Source of the DNA: Geranomyces variabilis | Taxonomy: Eukaryota > Chytridiomycota > Chytridiomycetes > Spizellomycetales > Powellomycetaceae | Direction of reading: 5' to 3' | Length of the DNA stretch: 64,000 bases | NCBI GenBank assembly: GCA_027603065.1 | Contig: JADGJP010000017.1 | Location: 411,955-475,954, forward strand | Shown here: positions 10,755 to 20,950 of the stretch, piece by piece | Position numbering within the stretch: the first letter of the stretch is position 1 | Layout: every line of letters begins with the position of its first letter | Made by a program: the position numbers and the translations under genes | Notes under the pieces: generated by a model | Database searches by the model: none | Told to the model about the DNA's origin: nothing | Seen by the model: only the letters and a program-made list of their open reading frames with translations

Positions 10755-12344
10755 ATGCAATTAACTTTCTGGTCTGACACGACAACACCAATGCCTTCCC
10801 CGCGCCAAAAGGCAGCTGCGTCCAGCCATGACACAGACGATGCCGACCACAGCAGCGCCTCGGCTGAGCTAGCGATAGAAGACCCGCAATTTACAAGCGA
10901 TTTCGAACAACTTACATCTACGTCCCCGCCGCACGAAGGCATATCCGATAGCTGTAAGATTAAAGACCCCGTGTTTACGAGCGACTTTGAGCCTTTCGAG
11001 TCAGAAGAAGTTGAGAGCGCAAACCTCTCCATCGTCCAAGGATTGCCTCATGATACTGACAGGCTAAGTTCGGCGATTTCGGCGGTCTCCGCTATCCTGG
11101 CCGTCAAGACGCCGGATTTCTCGAGTGACTTTGAGCAGCTAAACTCAGAATTTGACAGCGCCAATGACGAGAACGATGAGAGCGCAGAGATAGAGAAAGT
11201 GTTTCACACTCAAGGCGCTTTGAAGGGAGGAAACAGTCACGCCAACTCGGCCGATGAAAGTTCCCGTGCAGACTGCGCAGCTGCGATACCAGCTATCCAG
11301 GATCCCACTTTCTCCAGTACTTCTTCTCATCCAAGTGGGAAACAAGATGACACTGACAATGCCCTGTCAGAGTCATCGTCTGAAATTCCTTCCATCCTCA
11401 ACCCAGTCTTTTCGAGCGATTTCGAGCTGCTTCAAGCCGAAAACTTAGAAAACCAGAGCGCTACATCAACAAATCAAGACGTAACCTCTATCCATGCAGA
11501 AGAAGTCATTGGTCGAGATGGGCAGCTAGATGCAAAATCGCATTCGATTGAGGCAGTTTCTTCTGGCTGCGCAGAAGAGCTGTATGACGACGAGTTTGAG
11601 GCATACAGCAAGGCTTCTTCAAAAGGGGAAGATGAAACTTCCCGCTCTGCACAGCTGCGGCCAGCGCACTCTGTTGAACGCTCGTCTATCGCATCTTCTT
11701 CCGGGTCATGCACGTCACACCGCCACAGCTCGAATCCTGAAGGCGAAATGCCAAGCAACAGTGACGCTCCATCCAAGTCTGCCGGGTCATGCACCCGCTC
11801 TGACGTATGGGACGCTGACAGGGAAATCGCGAAATATGAGTCCGCGGCGGAGACGATGTACGCTCGCCTTCGCGATGCGATCATCAAGAGCACCGTCCCG
11901 CGCCCTGTCGACGACAAGGCTAAACCTGAACAAGCTAAGCGCGATCCTGCGCTGGACGCACTCCGCTCACGCCTTGCAAAAAACACACAACATTTACAAT
12001 CGCCACCTCCACCGCCAGCTACACAGCTGCCATCCAAATGGTTGCATCGTTTGCGTTGGCAGAACGTTTTGCGCACGCTAGATGGACCGATTATCAACAC
12101 ACCTGGCTCCCCTCTTCTCTCCAATGCGAAGATAGAAGAGCAAGCGCTCGAGAAATCTCTGCTCTCTCTCACCGCAGCGCTAAACAAAAAGACAGCGGAA
12201 GAGTACGCTCGCGCGCCGCCGCCCGACGCAATTGAAATGATAGCAGAGATTGCGAGAGGAATGCCACGAACTGGAAGTGGACCTAGCGTTTGGGAGATCT
12301 ATAGAGCGCGAGAACGGAATAATCTGACAGCTAATGTGGTCTGA
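10755..12344 (+). CDS. Unknown Ser/Glu-rich protein with DPxFxSDFE repeats
   Basis: A single-exon, acidic, mostly disordered protein of 529 residues that I do not recognise. In the first 220 residues a motif of the form (I/V)(K/E/L)(D/N)PxFxSDFExL occurs five times: IEDPQFTSDFEQL, IKDPVFTSDFEPF, VKTPDFSSDFEQL, IQDPTFSSTS (decayed) and ILNPVFSSDFELL. The spacing is regular (about 30-60 residues). The C-terminal 170 residues contain helical stretches, for example around WDADREIAKYE and LEKSLLSLTAALNKK. DPxF and FxDxF peptides bind clathrin adaptor ears in other proteins, so an endocytic scaffold is possible, but this is inference. A second ATG lies 36 bp downstream and could be the true start. 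Confidence 0.7.
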   Translation: MQLTFWSDTTTPMPSPRQKAAASSHDTDDADHSSASAELAIEDPQFTSDFEQLTSTSPPHEGISDSCKIKDPVFTSDFEPFESEEVESANLSIVQGLPHDTDRLSSAISAVSAILAVKTPDFSSDFEQLNSEFDSANDENDESAEIEKVFHTQGALKGGNSHANSADESSRADCAAAIPAIQDPTFSSTSSHPSGKQDDTDNALSESSSEIPSILNPVFSSDFELLQAENLENQSATSTNQDVTSIHAEEVIGRDGQLDAKSHSIEAVSSGCAEELYDDEFEAYSKASSKGEDETSRSAQLRPAHSVERSSIASSSGSCTSHRHSSNPEGEMPSNSDAPSKSAGSCTRSDVWDADREIAKYESAAETMYARLRDAIIKSTVPRPVDDKAKPEQAKRDPALDALRSRLAKNTQHLQSPPPPPATQLPSKWLHRLRWQNVLRTLDGPIINTPGSPLLSNAKIEEQALEKSLLSLTAALNKKTAEEYARAPPPDAIEMIAEIARGMPRTGSGPSVWEIYRARERNNLTANVV

Positions 12345-12424
12345 ATACGCAACTATTGTATGACATGCTCATTGCAGTCTGCGCTACTTTCCTTTCGAAT
12401 ACACACAATCGTCATCTCTTGCCC

Positions 12425-13793
12425 ATGCGCACTGTCTATTCCAACGACCACGAGCTCCACAGGTAAGCGCAGTAAAGTGCACGCAACGGTGCGGTCAACT
12501 GATTGCCAGGGCTCTCAGGCCGGAAAAAGAAATTATCCTCGGCTATTTCGTCGACTATAAAGAACGTCCCTCCCGTGCCGCCAACATCCTCTCCAGAATA
12601 AACGAAGTCTCGCTTGGAAACATTGAATCTCCGAAGGATTTTGGCACGGATCCCATTGATGCTGTGCACTCAGTCGCCTACCGAACTTATTTATCGCAAG
12701 CGTGGAAGGACTGGGTTGAGCGCGGCGGGAACCCGGCTGGCGTCTTTCCGGACACGCTGGCTGTCAGAGACGTTGCGATCTTACAGTCACATGCAGGCTC
12801 GCAAACAGAGAAAAGCGATGGAGCGTCTTCAGATACTGTGGACGGTGGCCCTCTGGGCCGACCGGGTTACTAGTAAGTTCAAATTTTGTCACTGGGTCTT
12901 TTGAAAAAGTCTCAATCTTGACTATTCCACAGCTGTTACGACATGAGCGGTGTGATCGTGGAAGGAACATATCCAGCAGCTTACACTGCGGCGCAGGTCG
13001 CGCTCACAGGCGCCGAGATTCTGATAAAAGAAAGAGAACACGCAGTGTTTGCCCTGTGTCGCCCGCCCGGCCATCATGCTCATGCTGATCTTTGCGGTAA
13101 AATCCGCAGCATATTGTGACTGACGGAATTATCTTCGCCTCGAAGTCTGACTCATCCTCGCCGACAATAGGAGGATACTGCTTTTTTAACAATGCTTGCA
13201 TCGCGACTCGCTATCTCATTGACCATCTCAATGTCGGAAAGGTCGCCATCATCGACATCGACGTGCATCATGGGAATGGGTCTCAGTCCATCTTCTACGA
13301 TTCCTCCAATCCTCTTTATCTGTCATTGCACAGTGCTCTCGACTATCCGTATTTTACGGGAGCGGAGGATGAAAAAGGACGCGGAGAGGGCCTGGGTTTC
13401 AACGTCAACATCCCCCTGCCCATCGGAACGCAAGATGAGGTGAGAGCGCGCCGGGCCCCGACTGTCTTAGCTGTGCTTTCCATGACTTATGATTGCAAAT
13501 GCATCCAGGAGTATATTGAGGCTCTGTCTAAGGCCATTGACGAACACGTCAAGCCGCGAAATCCCGCTGTCGTGGTTGTCTCGCTGGGCGTTGACACCTT
13601 TTGCAATGATCCACTGGGCGGGTTCTTTTTAACCACGCCTTGCTATCTGGAGATTGGCCGCGTAATCGGCCGATTGCAGTGCCGCACACTATTCGTCATG
13701 GAAGGGGGTTACGTGCTGGAGGCAATTGGAGAGAATGTGGTAAACGTTCTGCAGGGTTTTGAAGAGGTGTACCCCAAGGGAAATTCAGAGTGA
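12425..13793 (+). CDS. Acetylpolyamine amidohydrolase / HDAC-like deacetylase
   Basis: A zinc-dependent deacetylase of the arginase/deacetylase fold, 372 residues, exons 12425-12462, 12510-12872, 12933-13096, 13171-13439 and 13509-13793. It starts MRTVYSNDHELH, as acetylpolyamine amidohydrolases do, and keeps GYYCYD, the catalytic histidine pair in RPPGHHAHAD, the zinc ligands in IDIDVHHGNG, the third ligand region in VSLGVDTFCNDP and the MEGGY motif. Length and motifs fit the bacterial AphA-like group better than nuclear Hda1/Rpd3 enzymes, so the substrate may be acetylated polyamines or small amides. Only 80 bp separate it from the previous gene. The conserved core is complete, so it should be active. 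Confidence 0.88.
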
Positions 13794-13857
13794 GCAAGCT
13801 TCAAGTAGTTACGGTGCACATATTGTGGGTCTGATGATACTGAGACGCTTTTTATAT

Positions 13858-15114
13858 TCACGTAGTTCCCCCATTCGTCCACTGCTTGTTTAGCCAATGG
13901 AGACTGTTCATTAATGAACCGACCCGTCCTTGCATACGGGTCAGATTACCAAGACCACGCTGGTTTTCGATCGCTTCGCAGACAACGTCGGATTTAAGAG
14001 TTGCGCGTGACCGCGCGCGAAGCTTTCGCGGCGAAAGCGGTCCGAGGGGTGGCGCGCCACTGGGCGGATATGGCTTTAAACTGAGCTTCGAGCAAGGACT
14101 CGAGTGAGATGATTGAGCGCCAGCGGCATCTGGCTGCGGAGGCGATGTCTCCCATTCGGCATCGTTGGCGTTCCACTGTGCAATTTGCCGGGCTGGTTTG
14201 GGGTCAAATGATGAGTGCGCTGACTGATGGTCAGAAATTTTTACCCCGCTCGACCGCGAATTGGTATCACTGTCCTCGTAAGTGACAGCGAGGGTTGAGA
14301 TCCAACGATCCTCATCCTCGCATGCTGTGGCCGCGTGCGAGATCCATGGATATTCGTCTTCGTCATAGCTGAATGGTACCCGCGCACTTTCGCCTTCCGG
14401 AAGCTCCAATTCTGTCGAGTACAGACTGTTTGCTTTATACTTCAAAGCAAGTACTGAGGCAGCTGTTGTGCACACAGTCTGCGTATCGTCTGGCGGTTGA
14501 GAAAGTTTGGCAGACCAAATAGCAAGCTCTTTTCGCGAAGGGACCTCGTAAACTCGTTTCAACCCATCCTCCTCATCTCCTTGGTGATTGTCGCTTAAAG
14601 CGAACCGACAGCGTCCATGTTTCTTGATCCCAAGAATTGCAAATCCCACCCAGTCGCGGTCCATCTCTGCCAGCAGCAGCCCATTCCGTCCATCAAGACC
14701 AAGCGCATATTCGCGGATGCGGTCAGAAGACACCTCGAGCCGCACGCGCAGCTTTCGTGAAACGACGCCATTCGCTCGGGTGCGCGGATGCAGCAGTTTT
14801 GTGAGCGTGGGTAGCTCGGTGTAGGCGCTGACCGAGAGTAGGGTGCCGGTAAACAGTGTTGTGGATGTAGCTCGCTGAAGTGGAGGAGGAGGCGGCTGTG
14901 GTGTGTTGTGAGGACAGACAGCGGCCTGAACCGAAGCTTCACTCGCTATATATCCCTCGAGTCCGTTGGCGACCGAGAAAGTACCCTTTAGTTTATTTAG
15001 CCATGTTCGTTTCTTGACCATGCCGATGTACAGCGGGATGTAGTGGAGGAGAGAAAGATGGATGTTGTCAGCTGTCGAAAACGCGTCGGGCGGGTGACTC
15101 ACTCGCGAGGCCAT
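13858..15114 (-). CDS. Unknown conserved-looking protein
   Basis: A single-exon reading frame of 418 residues with a good ATG and no recognised domain. The first 220 residues look folded: a hydrophobic start (LSLLHYIPLYIGMVKK), beta-rich stretches such as RKLRVRLEVSSD and RDWVGFAILGIKK, then charged loops. A pleckstrin-like or other beta-sandwich fold is possible but not shown. The last 180 residues are Ser/Pro-rich and disordered. It is convergent with the deacetylase gene (64 bp apart) and tandem with the BTB gene upstream. Length, base use and frame stability support a real gene. Confidence 0.7.
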   Translation of the reverse strand: MASRVSHPPDAFSTADNIHLSLLHYIPLYIGMVKKRTWLNKLKGTFSVANGLEGYIASEASVQAAVCPHNTPQPPPPPLQRATSTTLFTGTLLSVSAYTELPTLTKLLHPRTRANGVVSRKLRVRLEVSSDRIREYALGLDGRNGLLLAEMDRDWVGFAILGIKKHGRCRFALSDNHQGDEEDGLKRVYEVPSRKELAIWSAKLSQPPDDTQTVCTTAASVLALKYKANSLYSTELELPEGESARVPFSYDEDEYPWISHAATACEDEDRWISTLAVTYEDSDTNSRSSGVKISDHQSAHSSFDPKPARQIAQWNANDAEWETSPPQPDAAGAQSSHSSPCSKLSLKPYPPSGAPPLGPLSPRKLRARSRATLKSDVVCEAIENQRGLGNLTRMQGRVGSLMNSLHWLNKQWTNGGTT

Positions 15115-15214
15115 GCTCCTTTATTTCGATTCAAAATTGGAAACCTGTTCTATTTGCCCGGACCTATCTAAGGAATTAAATAATAGGAAATTCACTGCTA
15201 ATCAATCTACACTA

Positions 15215-17024
15215 TCAGACGTGTCCCAGCACGGCGCAGCACCGCAAACTTTTGCCGCCGGCGAAGGCGCTCTCGTATAGCTTGCTCAACTTCCAGCCCC
15301 AGGATTGCTCCATTTGAAAAACGTCCGGCTTGCTCTCCAAGAGAACACAATCGTCGCCAAAGAAGCAGTATAGTTGAAACCATGTCACGGTCGTCTCTCG
15401 GGGATCGACGTATGGGGTGGAGGGCGGAAGCCGGCGGTGGTCGCCAGTAACTTTGGCAGCGGCGGAAACTGGCATGCGGCGTCTAGTAAGACAATGAGAG
15501 AGGTGAGCATGGCGGTACTCAGCAAGGTAGGCCGAGGACCGCATATACTCACAAGTAAACTCCCAAGATTGGCGGGTCCTGACGAGGTAGCGTTTGCAGA
15601 TAAATTTGCCACATGGACCTGCAGGCAAACGCATTAGTATAATATGGATACAAATGGCGGGGCCAATCCTAGTATTTACCCCGCGTAAAAGAACTTTTCG
15701 GAGTACACTTTTTCCCTAGTTGCCACCTCATGCAGATCTTGAAACTCGACGCCAAAGCGCATTGCTGGGAACGTTGAGCCGTCATGCACGAGGAGCCTTC
15801 CCTCCGCTACTACGTGAGACAAACAGTAGCCGTCGATGTGCCGGGTGTCAGCGCGTGGCACGATCGGCTCGTCGATGCCCAAGTGTGTAGTTTCTCGAGC
15901 TGCCGAGGTAATCATGTTTTGCAACTTCATTTGCGTCCAAGCCGCGCGCTCGAGCATGTCGCAGAAAGCGTCAGCCTCGATGCTGGTGATTCCCGCCGCC
16001 TCAGCGTCGTCTCCCTGTTGACGCTTTTCGGTGATGGAGCGGATTCGAAGAAGGGAGCGGAAGGGAATGTGTTCGTACGCTACGCTTACGTGCAAGACGT
16101 CCGCAAGACCATCGTCGTTACTTTGATCTTCCACCTTGGTTTCGTGGGCTTCCGACTTGGGTGAGCAGCTTTCAGACTCTGCCGCCTTTGAAAGTGCGCG
16201 GTCCTTTGAGATGCGCTCCAAGGCCGGAACATGCTCGACCGCTGGGAACGCCCACGCCTTCTTGCTGAGACCGTACACATCTGTTCTGTCTGTTCCGCGG
16301 CGTAGATCCACGATTTCAGAGATGAAGTTCCATCTGTCCTCCTCGGTTGATACCCAGAAGCAGTCGCTGGAGACAATCCGTTGCAGCCAGTGCACGGGCA
16401 TCGCTGTAAACACCTTGCGCAGCCTGCGGGATCCGTAGCCCTCCCTGCAAAGGTAAACAAGGCATTCCTCCAGGATAGCGACAGAGTGCTCGCCGTAGCA
16501 AAACTCGTCCGCAAATAATAGGTAGTCCAACACAGTCGAAGCAGACACGTCCTGCGCGATAAAGTCGACAGCCAGTTGGCAAAGACCTACATCTCCAAAA
16601 AAAAGCGCGGCCGAGAGCACGCTGCGTGCGTTGGCCGCGGTCAAGGGCACCTCTGTCCGTCCGTAGATCCGGCCGAGCACTATCGTGACGCCTTCGGGTG
16701 TAACGTTTGGGTCGTCGATTGTGATTTCCACCACCTGCTTGCCCTGCTCTTTCCATGGGCCTTCTAGCATGCAGTTAAAGTAGCTATTGTGCAGCAAGAC
16801 CACGCGGTGGAGAGCGTAGTCTACGCCCAGGACTTTGAGAGTGAAGTCAGAAAAAGCGCCGGACAGGAAACCTTTGTGGAAAAGTGAGTCTCCGAGGCGT
16901 TTCAAGGGTTCGAGCGTTGTCGATATGCATGGCGGGGCAGACCTGCTTCCCGCCGTTTTGCTGAGAGAAGGTATTGCAGGGAGAACGCTTTGCCTTGTGC
17001 GCGTTGAGACTGGCTCGTTCAAGT
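15215..17024 (-). CDS. BTB/POZ domain protein (first exon unresolved)
   Basis: A BTB/POZ protein of the fungal family related to germ cell-less, probably a Cullin-3 adaptor or scaffold. Firm exons are 15680-17024, 15553-15618 and 15482-15215. The BTB fold is seen at SDFTLKVLGVDYALHRVVLLHNSYF and the following helices; the C-terminal part joins EKFFYAG to SMWQIYLQ and GVYL to RRMP in the correct phases and ends with an SWGWK motif typical of these proteins. The open frame before 17024 has a stop just upstream and no ATG; CCCTCTCAG before 17024 is a good acceptor with a CTAAG branch site. A first exon starting at the ATG at 17221 is likely, but its donor is not clear. Confidence 0.8.
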
Positions 17025-17224
17025 CTGAGAGGGTCACGAAAGAAGAAAAAGACACTTAGCACGTGTGCGGGGTAACAAGAATCAGCGCAACATGGACAAG
17101 TTGCGAACATGCATTCGTGCTCCAGGTTTGCAAATTCTTCGAGAAGGCCCGGAAGGCTGGTGTCGTCCAAGGCGAGCTCTGCGGTCATGCGAACAAAGGC
17201 CTCGTCGAGGATTGATACCATGCT

Positions 17225-17683
17225 GTGAGAACTTTGAGGCAGCGTGCGCGAACGTCGTTTTTCAGCTGGCGGAAGCGGGGCGTCGCGAGGTGAAGTAGGA
17301 GGACCGTTGCAAGGGAGGCATTGAAATTTGTCGTTCGGGGATGGGGTTGGGGCAGCGAGCGGCCAGGCGGGGAATGATGAAACAAATACAATAGTAGGGC
17401 TGTGCGCTCTCCGTTCGCGGCTCTTAACTGCTCTCCGCTCTTGCGGTGCTCTCTCCGCCCTCTCTCCACAGCGCTCTTGCTTCAGAAAAGGAAAGAGAGC
17501 ATAGCAAGCAGCACCCCGCCCTCCACCAAGTTATATTAGATAACCCAGTGCTTTACATTGCTCGCCCCGCCGCACCTTCGCTGTCGCTCCTCGCAGTTCC
17601 GCCACCTGCAGTTTTCTTTCTGTCTCGTTTCCTTGCTTTCTTTCCTCTTTCGTCAACAGTCCAATCGCACACAGCTCGCCAAA
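17225..17683. promoter_or_regulatory. Divergent promoter region with pyrimidine-rich leader
   Basis: Between the BTB gene (minus) and the FMN-binding protein gene (plus). The last 70 bp before the plus-strand ATG are C/T-rich, like a fungal transcription start region. Nothing else is recognised. Confidence 0.4.
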
Positions 17684-18688
17684 ATGCTTGGAGATTCAGA
17701 ACCAACGCCAGCTTGGAACCCTGTGATTGTCCGAAGCTTCAAAAAGAACTATGACGCTATCAAAGAGCCAGGTACGAGCTCCAGCAGACACGCGGCGCGG
17801 GCTACGAGCTTGAGTGTCGAACGCTGACCTTGGCGCGTCTTCGCATTATAGTGTACTGTCAACTTGCCAGCGTGCGACCAAACGGCACTCCAAAGATCCA
17901 GCGGGTAGTCTTTCAAGACTTTCTTGCCGCTGATCCTAAGGTTCTGATGTTTGCCGCCCCGACTCGGAGCGCTGAACTTATGGCCGTCGTCAAAGGCTCA
18001 CAGACCCACGAGCTTTTCTGGTACGCACTGAGGGTTTTGTAAAGATAGAGAATGCCCACCAGTCTCTCACAGTCCGCTTCTTTTGATCAGGCAAATGCCA
18101 AAGACGGGCGAAACATTTACAATTACTGGCCGGATGTACATGGTTGCCGCGCCGACCATGTCTCACCGCTTTGGCGCACCGCCACGACGGATAACCACAG
18201 GCGCGACTAACCAGGACGAGTTCTGGGAACTCGAGCGCCTTCGCCAATGGAAACGTCTGTCACCGGCGTATCGCGCGTCCTTCACATGGCCAGCTCCAGG
18301 AGAGCCGCAAAACTCTGCTGCTAGCGCCGCGAGCGAGGGCTCTGTGTATTCGTCGGCCCACGCGGTAAAGATTGGCGCGCAATCGGACACTGGATTCAAG
18401 TACACGCGTCTTGATGCCATGGAGGAGCAGGCTCCCGTGCCTCGCCCGGGTGGATCCTCGACCGGCATGTTTGGCGCGCTTGTCGGCGCCGCGACGGGCG
18501 GTGGGTCGACAGCCGATAACTTGCAGGATCTGCGGAGCGTGCACAACAGCGCGTTGGATCAGTTTGCCCTGCTGGTTCTTAAAGCGCAAAAAGTCGACCA
18601 CTGGACGCCCAACTCGCTGGGCCCGCCAACGCGAGTTGTGTACGAGTCTACCAACGATGGCTGGAGGGCATTGGATGTCAACCCTTAA
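17684..18688 (+). CDS. Alr4036-type pyridoxamine phosphate oxidase-like FMN-binding protein
   Basis: A 284-residue member of the PNPOx-like split-barrel family (Alr4036 group), exons 17684-17771, 17852-18020 and 18091-18688. Family members bind FMN; the substrate is generally unknown. The motifs LASVRPNGTPKIQRVVFQDF and RSAELMAVVKGSQTHELFW followed by FTITGRMYMVA match the barrel core, and the C-terminal DGW-type ending (NDGWRALDVNP) is also typical. A Gly/Ser-rich loop of about 60 residues is inserted in the second half. All three exons join in phase. It is probably a cytosolic oxidoreductase, not a vitamin B6 enzyme proper. Confidence 0.82.
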
Positions 18689-19080
18689 TGGGCAACAGAT
18701 CGCGTAAGCTGCCGCGGGCGGTAGGCGTTAGGCAGACTTGAGGCGTATGAGTGGTATATGATAGCGTAGCATAGCACATATTAGCAAGTTGAATCAACAA
18801 TTTTGATGTTCGGACAGAAGCGGTGCCACGAGACAAAGGAAAGATGTGGCGGTGGCTGTGCAGGTGGTGGCGTCGAGATGAGCAGAACGGCCGGCCGTCC
18901 TGTCGGTGGTTGCTGTCTCCTCGCTCGTCTGGCCATTTTCGTCGGAGCAGCGAACAACCACTTCAAACCTCATATTCCAGATTAAGCTTCTGGTCGTTGT
19001 CTCCTCGTCTGTCTGTCGTCAACCGCAGTCTTGTTTTGCATATCCGGCATTTTGCTTCTTTACCGTTTGCCATACCCAAA
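18689..19080. other. Intergenic region
   Basis: Between the FMN-binding gene and the three-RRM gene, both plus strand. It should hold the terminator of the first and the promoter of the second. I see no further feature. Confidence 0.4.
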
Positions 19081-20466
19081 ATGGCGTCCGCTCTCGACGT
19101 ATATCCCACAGTGTACATTAGGTATGACCCGGTTTTTTGTGCGGGACCTCAAGAAACAGTACTTGCGCCTGATTCCGCCGTGTGTGTTCTCTTTTTTCCT
19201 TTCACAGCGGGATGCTTCCGGGCATTACCGAACTTGACCTCGTGCATGTCCTAAACGAAATGCAAATGGAAACGTACGCGCCTGTATGGGTCGGCACAAA
19301 CATCATGAATTCATCAGCTTACTCCCATGCCGCAATTTAGGAAGGTGAACTTTGAACAGCCGTCGCCAGCTTTGATTTTCAGATACTTGGCCGATGGTAA
19401 GCGTTTTCTTACTGTCGTGACTTCCTGGATAGGCGTCCTGACCAAGCTGCCGCGACTTTTCCAGCCGAGCGCTTTTTTGCCACGATCAATGGCTCTATGT
19501 TCCTTGGAGCTAAGGTTCTGGTCACGTTCAAGGACCCCAACATGAACTTTTCTACGACTTCTGGTGCCAAGCCCATTCTCTGCAAGCATATCCCTCTGGG
19601 AGTTACGTCCCTTGCTTTCCACGACTACGTGCGCCCACACGGCCGCATCATGTCGTGCAAAGTCATGATTGACCGGTCCGGCCTGGACGCGTATGCGCTG
19701 CTGCAGTTTGAGAACCAGGAGGCGGCCGAGCAGTGTCTTCGAGCCGGGAACGGAGCCTCTTTCATGGGTTCGACGCTGTAAGTATACGCTCTGAGTCCAG
19801 TGCCGTTTTAAGATTGCTAGCTCGCAATCGCTAACCCGGCCTTCTTTGTGCATTGCTAGTGTCATGTCATGGCAATTTCCCAAAAACGCTCCGTATCAGT
19901 ACCCGACTCGCGCACCTTCGTTTGCGAGCACCGCTTCGGACTCACAACCCACATACAGCCCACCCGCACCGGCCGCAGCAGCTGGCTGGGGTCAGCCTAC
20001 TCCACCTGCGTCTCCTTCCGCCTCTTCGGCTCCACAACCCATCAAGACACCCAGCCGCCCTAACCCCAATGCCGCGCCGTGGTCACCTGCCGTCTCGCCA
20101 ACGCTTCCGTCACCCGCGGCTCCAATCAAACATGCCTGGGAGCTTCCCGTCACTCCTCCCGTCGCGCCTCTCGACACTCGCAACCTGTACATCAAAAACC
20201 TGCCCGACCCGTTCACAAACTCTGATCTCTTTGAACTCTTTCGCCGGTTTGGGCGGATTGCATCGGCCCGCGTCATGCTTGACGACCGCGGAATCAGCAA
20301 AGGGTTCGGCTTTGTGTCGTTTGACACCCCTGAGATGGCTGCCAGGGCAATCGCCGAGCTCAACGGCAAGCTCCCCACGCCTGGCGCATTGAAGCCGCTG
20401 GTCGTGAACGTGGCCGAGCCTAGAGGTTACAGGCACTCACGCCTCGCGGCCATCCATGCCAAGTAA
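19081..20466 (+). CDS. RNA-binding protein with three RRM domains
   Basis: A 366-residue RNA-binding protein, exons 19081-19121, 19208-19273, 19341-19396, 19447-19777 and 19860-20466. RRM1 (about 10-83) is spread over four exons and has a weak RNP1. RRM2 (about 95-170) starts KPILCKHIPLGVTS and carries DAYALLQF. A Pro/Ser/Ala-rich linker of about 90 residues follows. RRM3 (about 272-350) is canonical: NLYIKNLPDPFTNSDLFELF with RNP1 KGFGFVSF. The layout resembles poly(A)-binding or ELAV-like regulators, but I cannot name an orthologue. For exon 4 the phase requires the acceptor at 19446 rather than the earlier ATAG; that choice is inferred. Confidence 0.82.
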
Positions 20467-20950
20467 ATGGCATGCCCGAAATATACGAAAACAAAAACGC
20501 GGCAGCCCCGCGGCAGCATACAGAAAAGACGCGCAAGCCGTCAAGACAACACAAAACGACACAACGAATACAAGACCAATCACCTAGAAAAAACGATAAA
20601 ACCTCATATATCATACCATCTTATTAGATTTTACAGACACTCCCCTAACCCCCAATTATATTAGACATTTTTGCACCTTTTTTTGAATTTCATATCAGTA
20701 TTATCACGCAAAGGTTGTAGGCTCGGATGAGTGCTCCTTTCCGCTTAGAGGCACTCTGATACATACCTCGTGATTCAAATCACCACGCTGCAAACCTTTT
20801 GGCGCGCCGTAAGTTCGGCATTGCAAGCGCAAATGGGAAAACGGTTGAGGAATTGCTGAGCAAGATCTCGGACGGAACGTCGAAACCAGAGACGCGTTGA
20901 AATGGCAAGCCTGTAACTGCAGCGAAACTGAGGGACAACGACAACACAGC
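20467..20950. other. Intergenic region, A/T-rich
   Basis: Between two plus-strand genes. It has an A-rich segment after the RRM gene stop, then an A/T-rich stretch around 20600-20700. No gene or RNA recognised. Confidence 0.4.
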
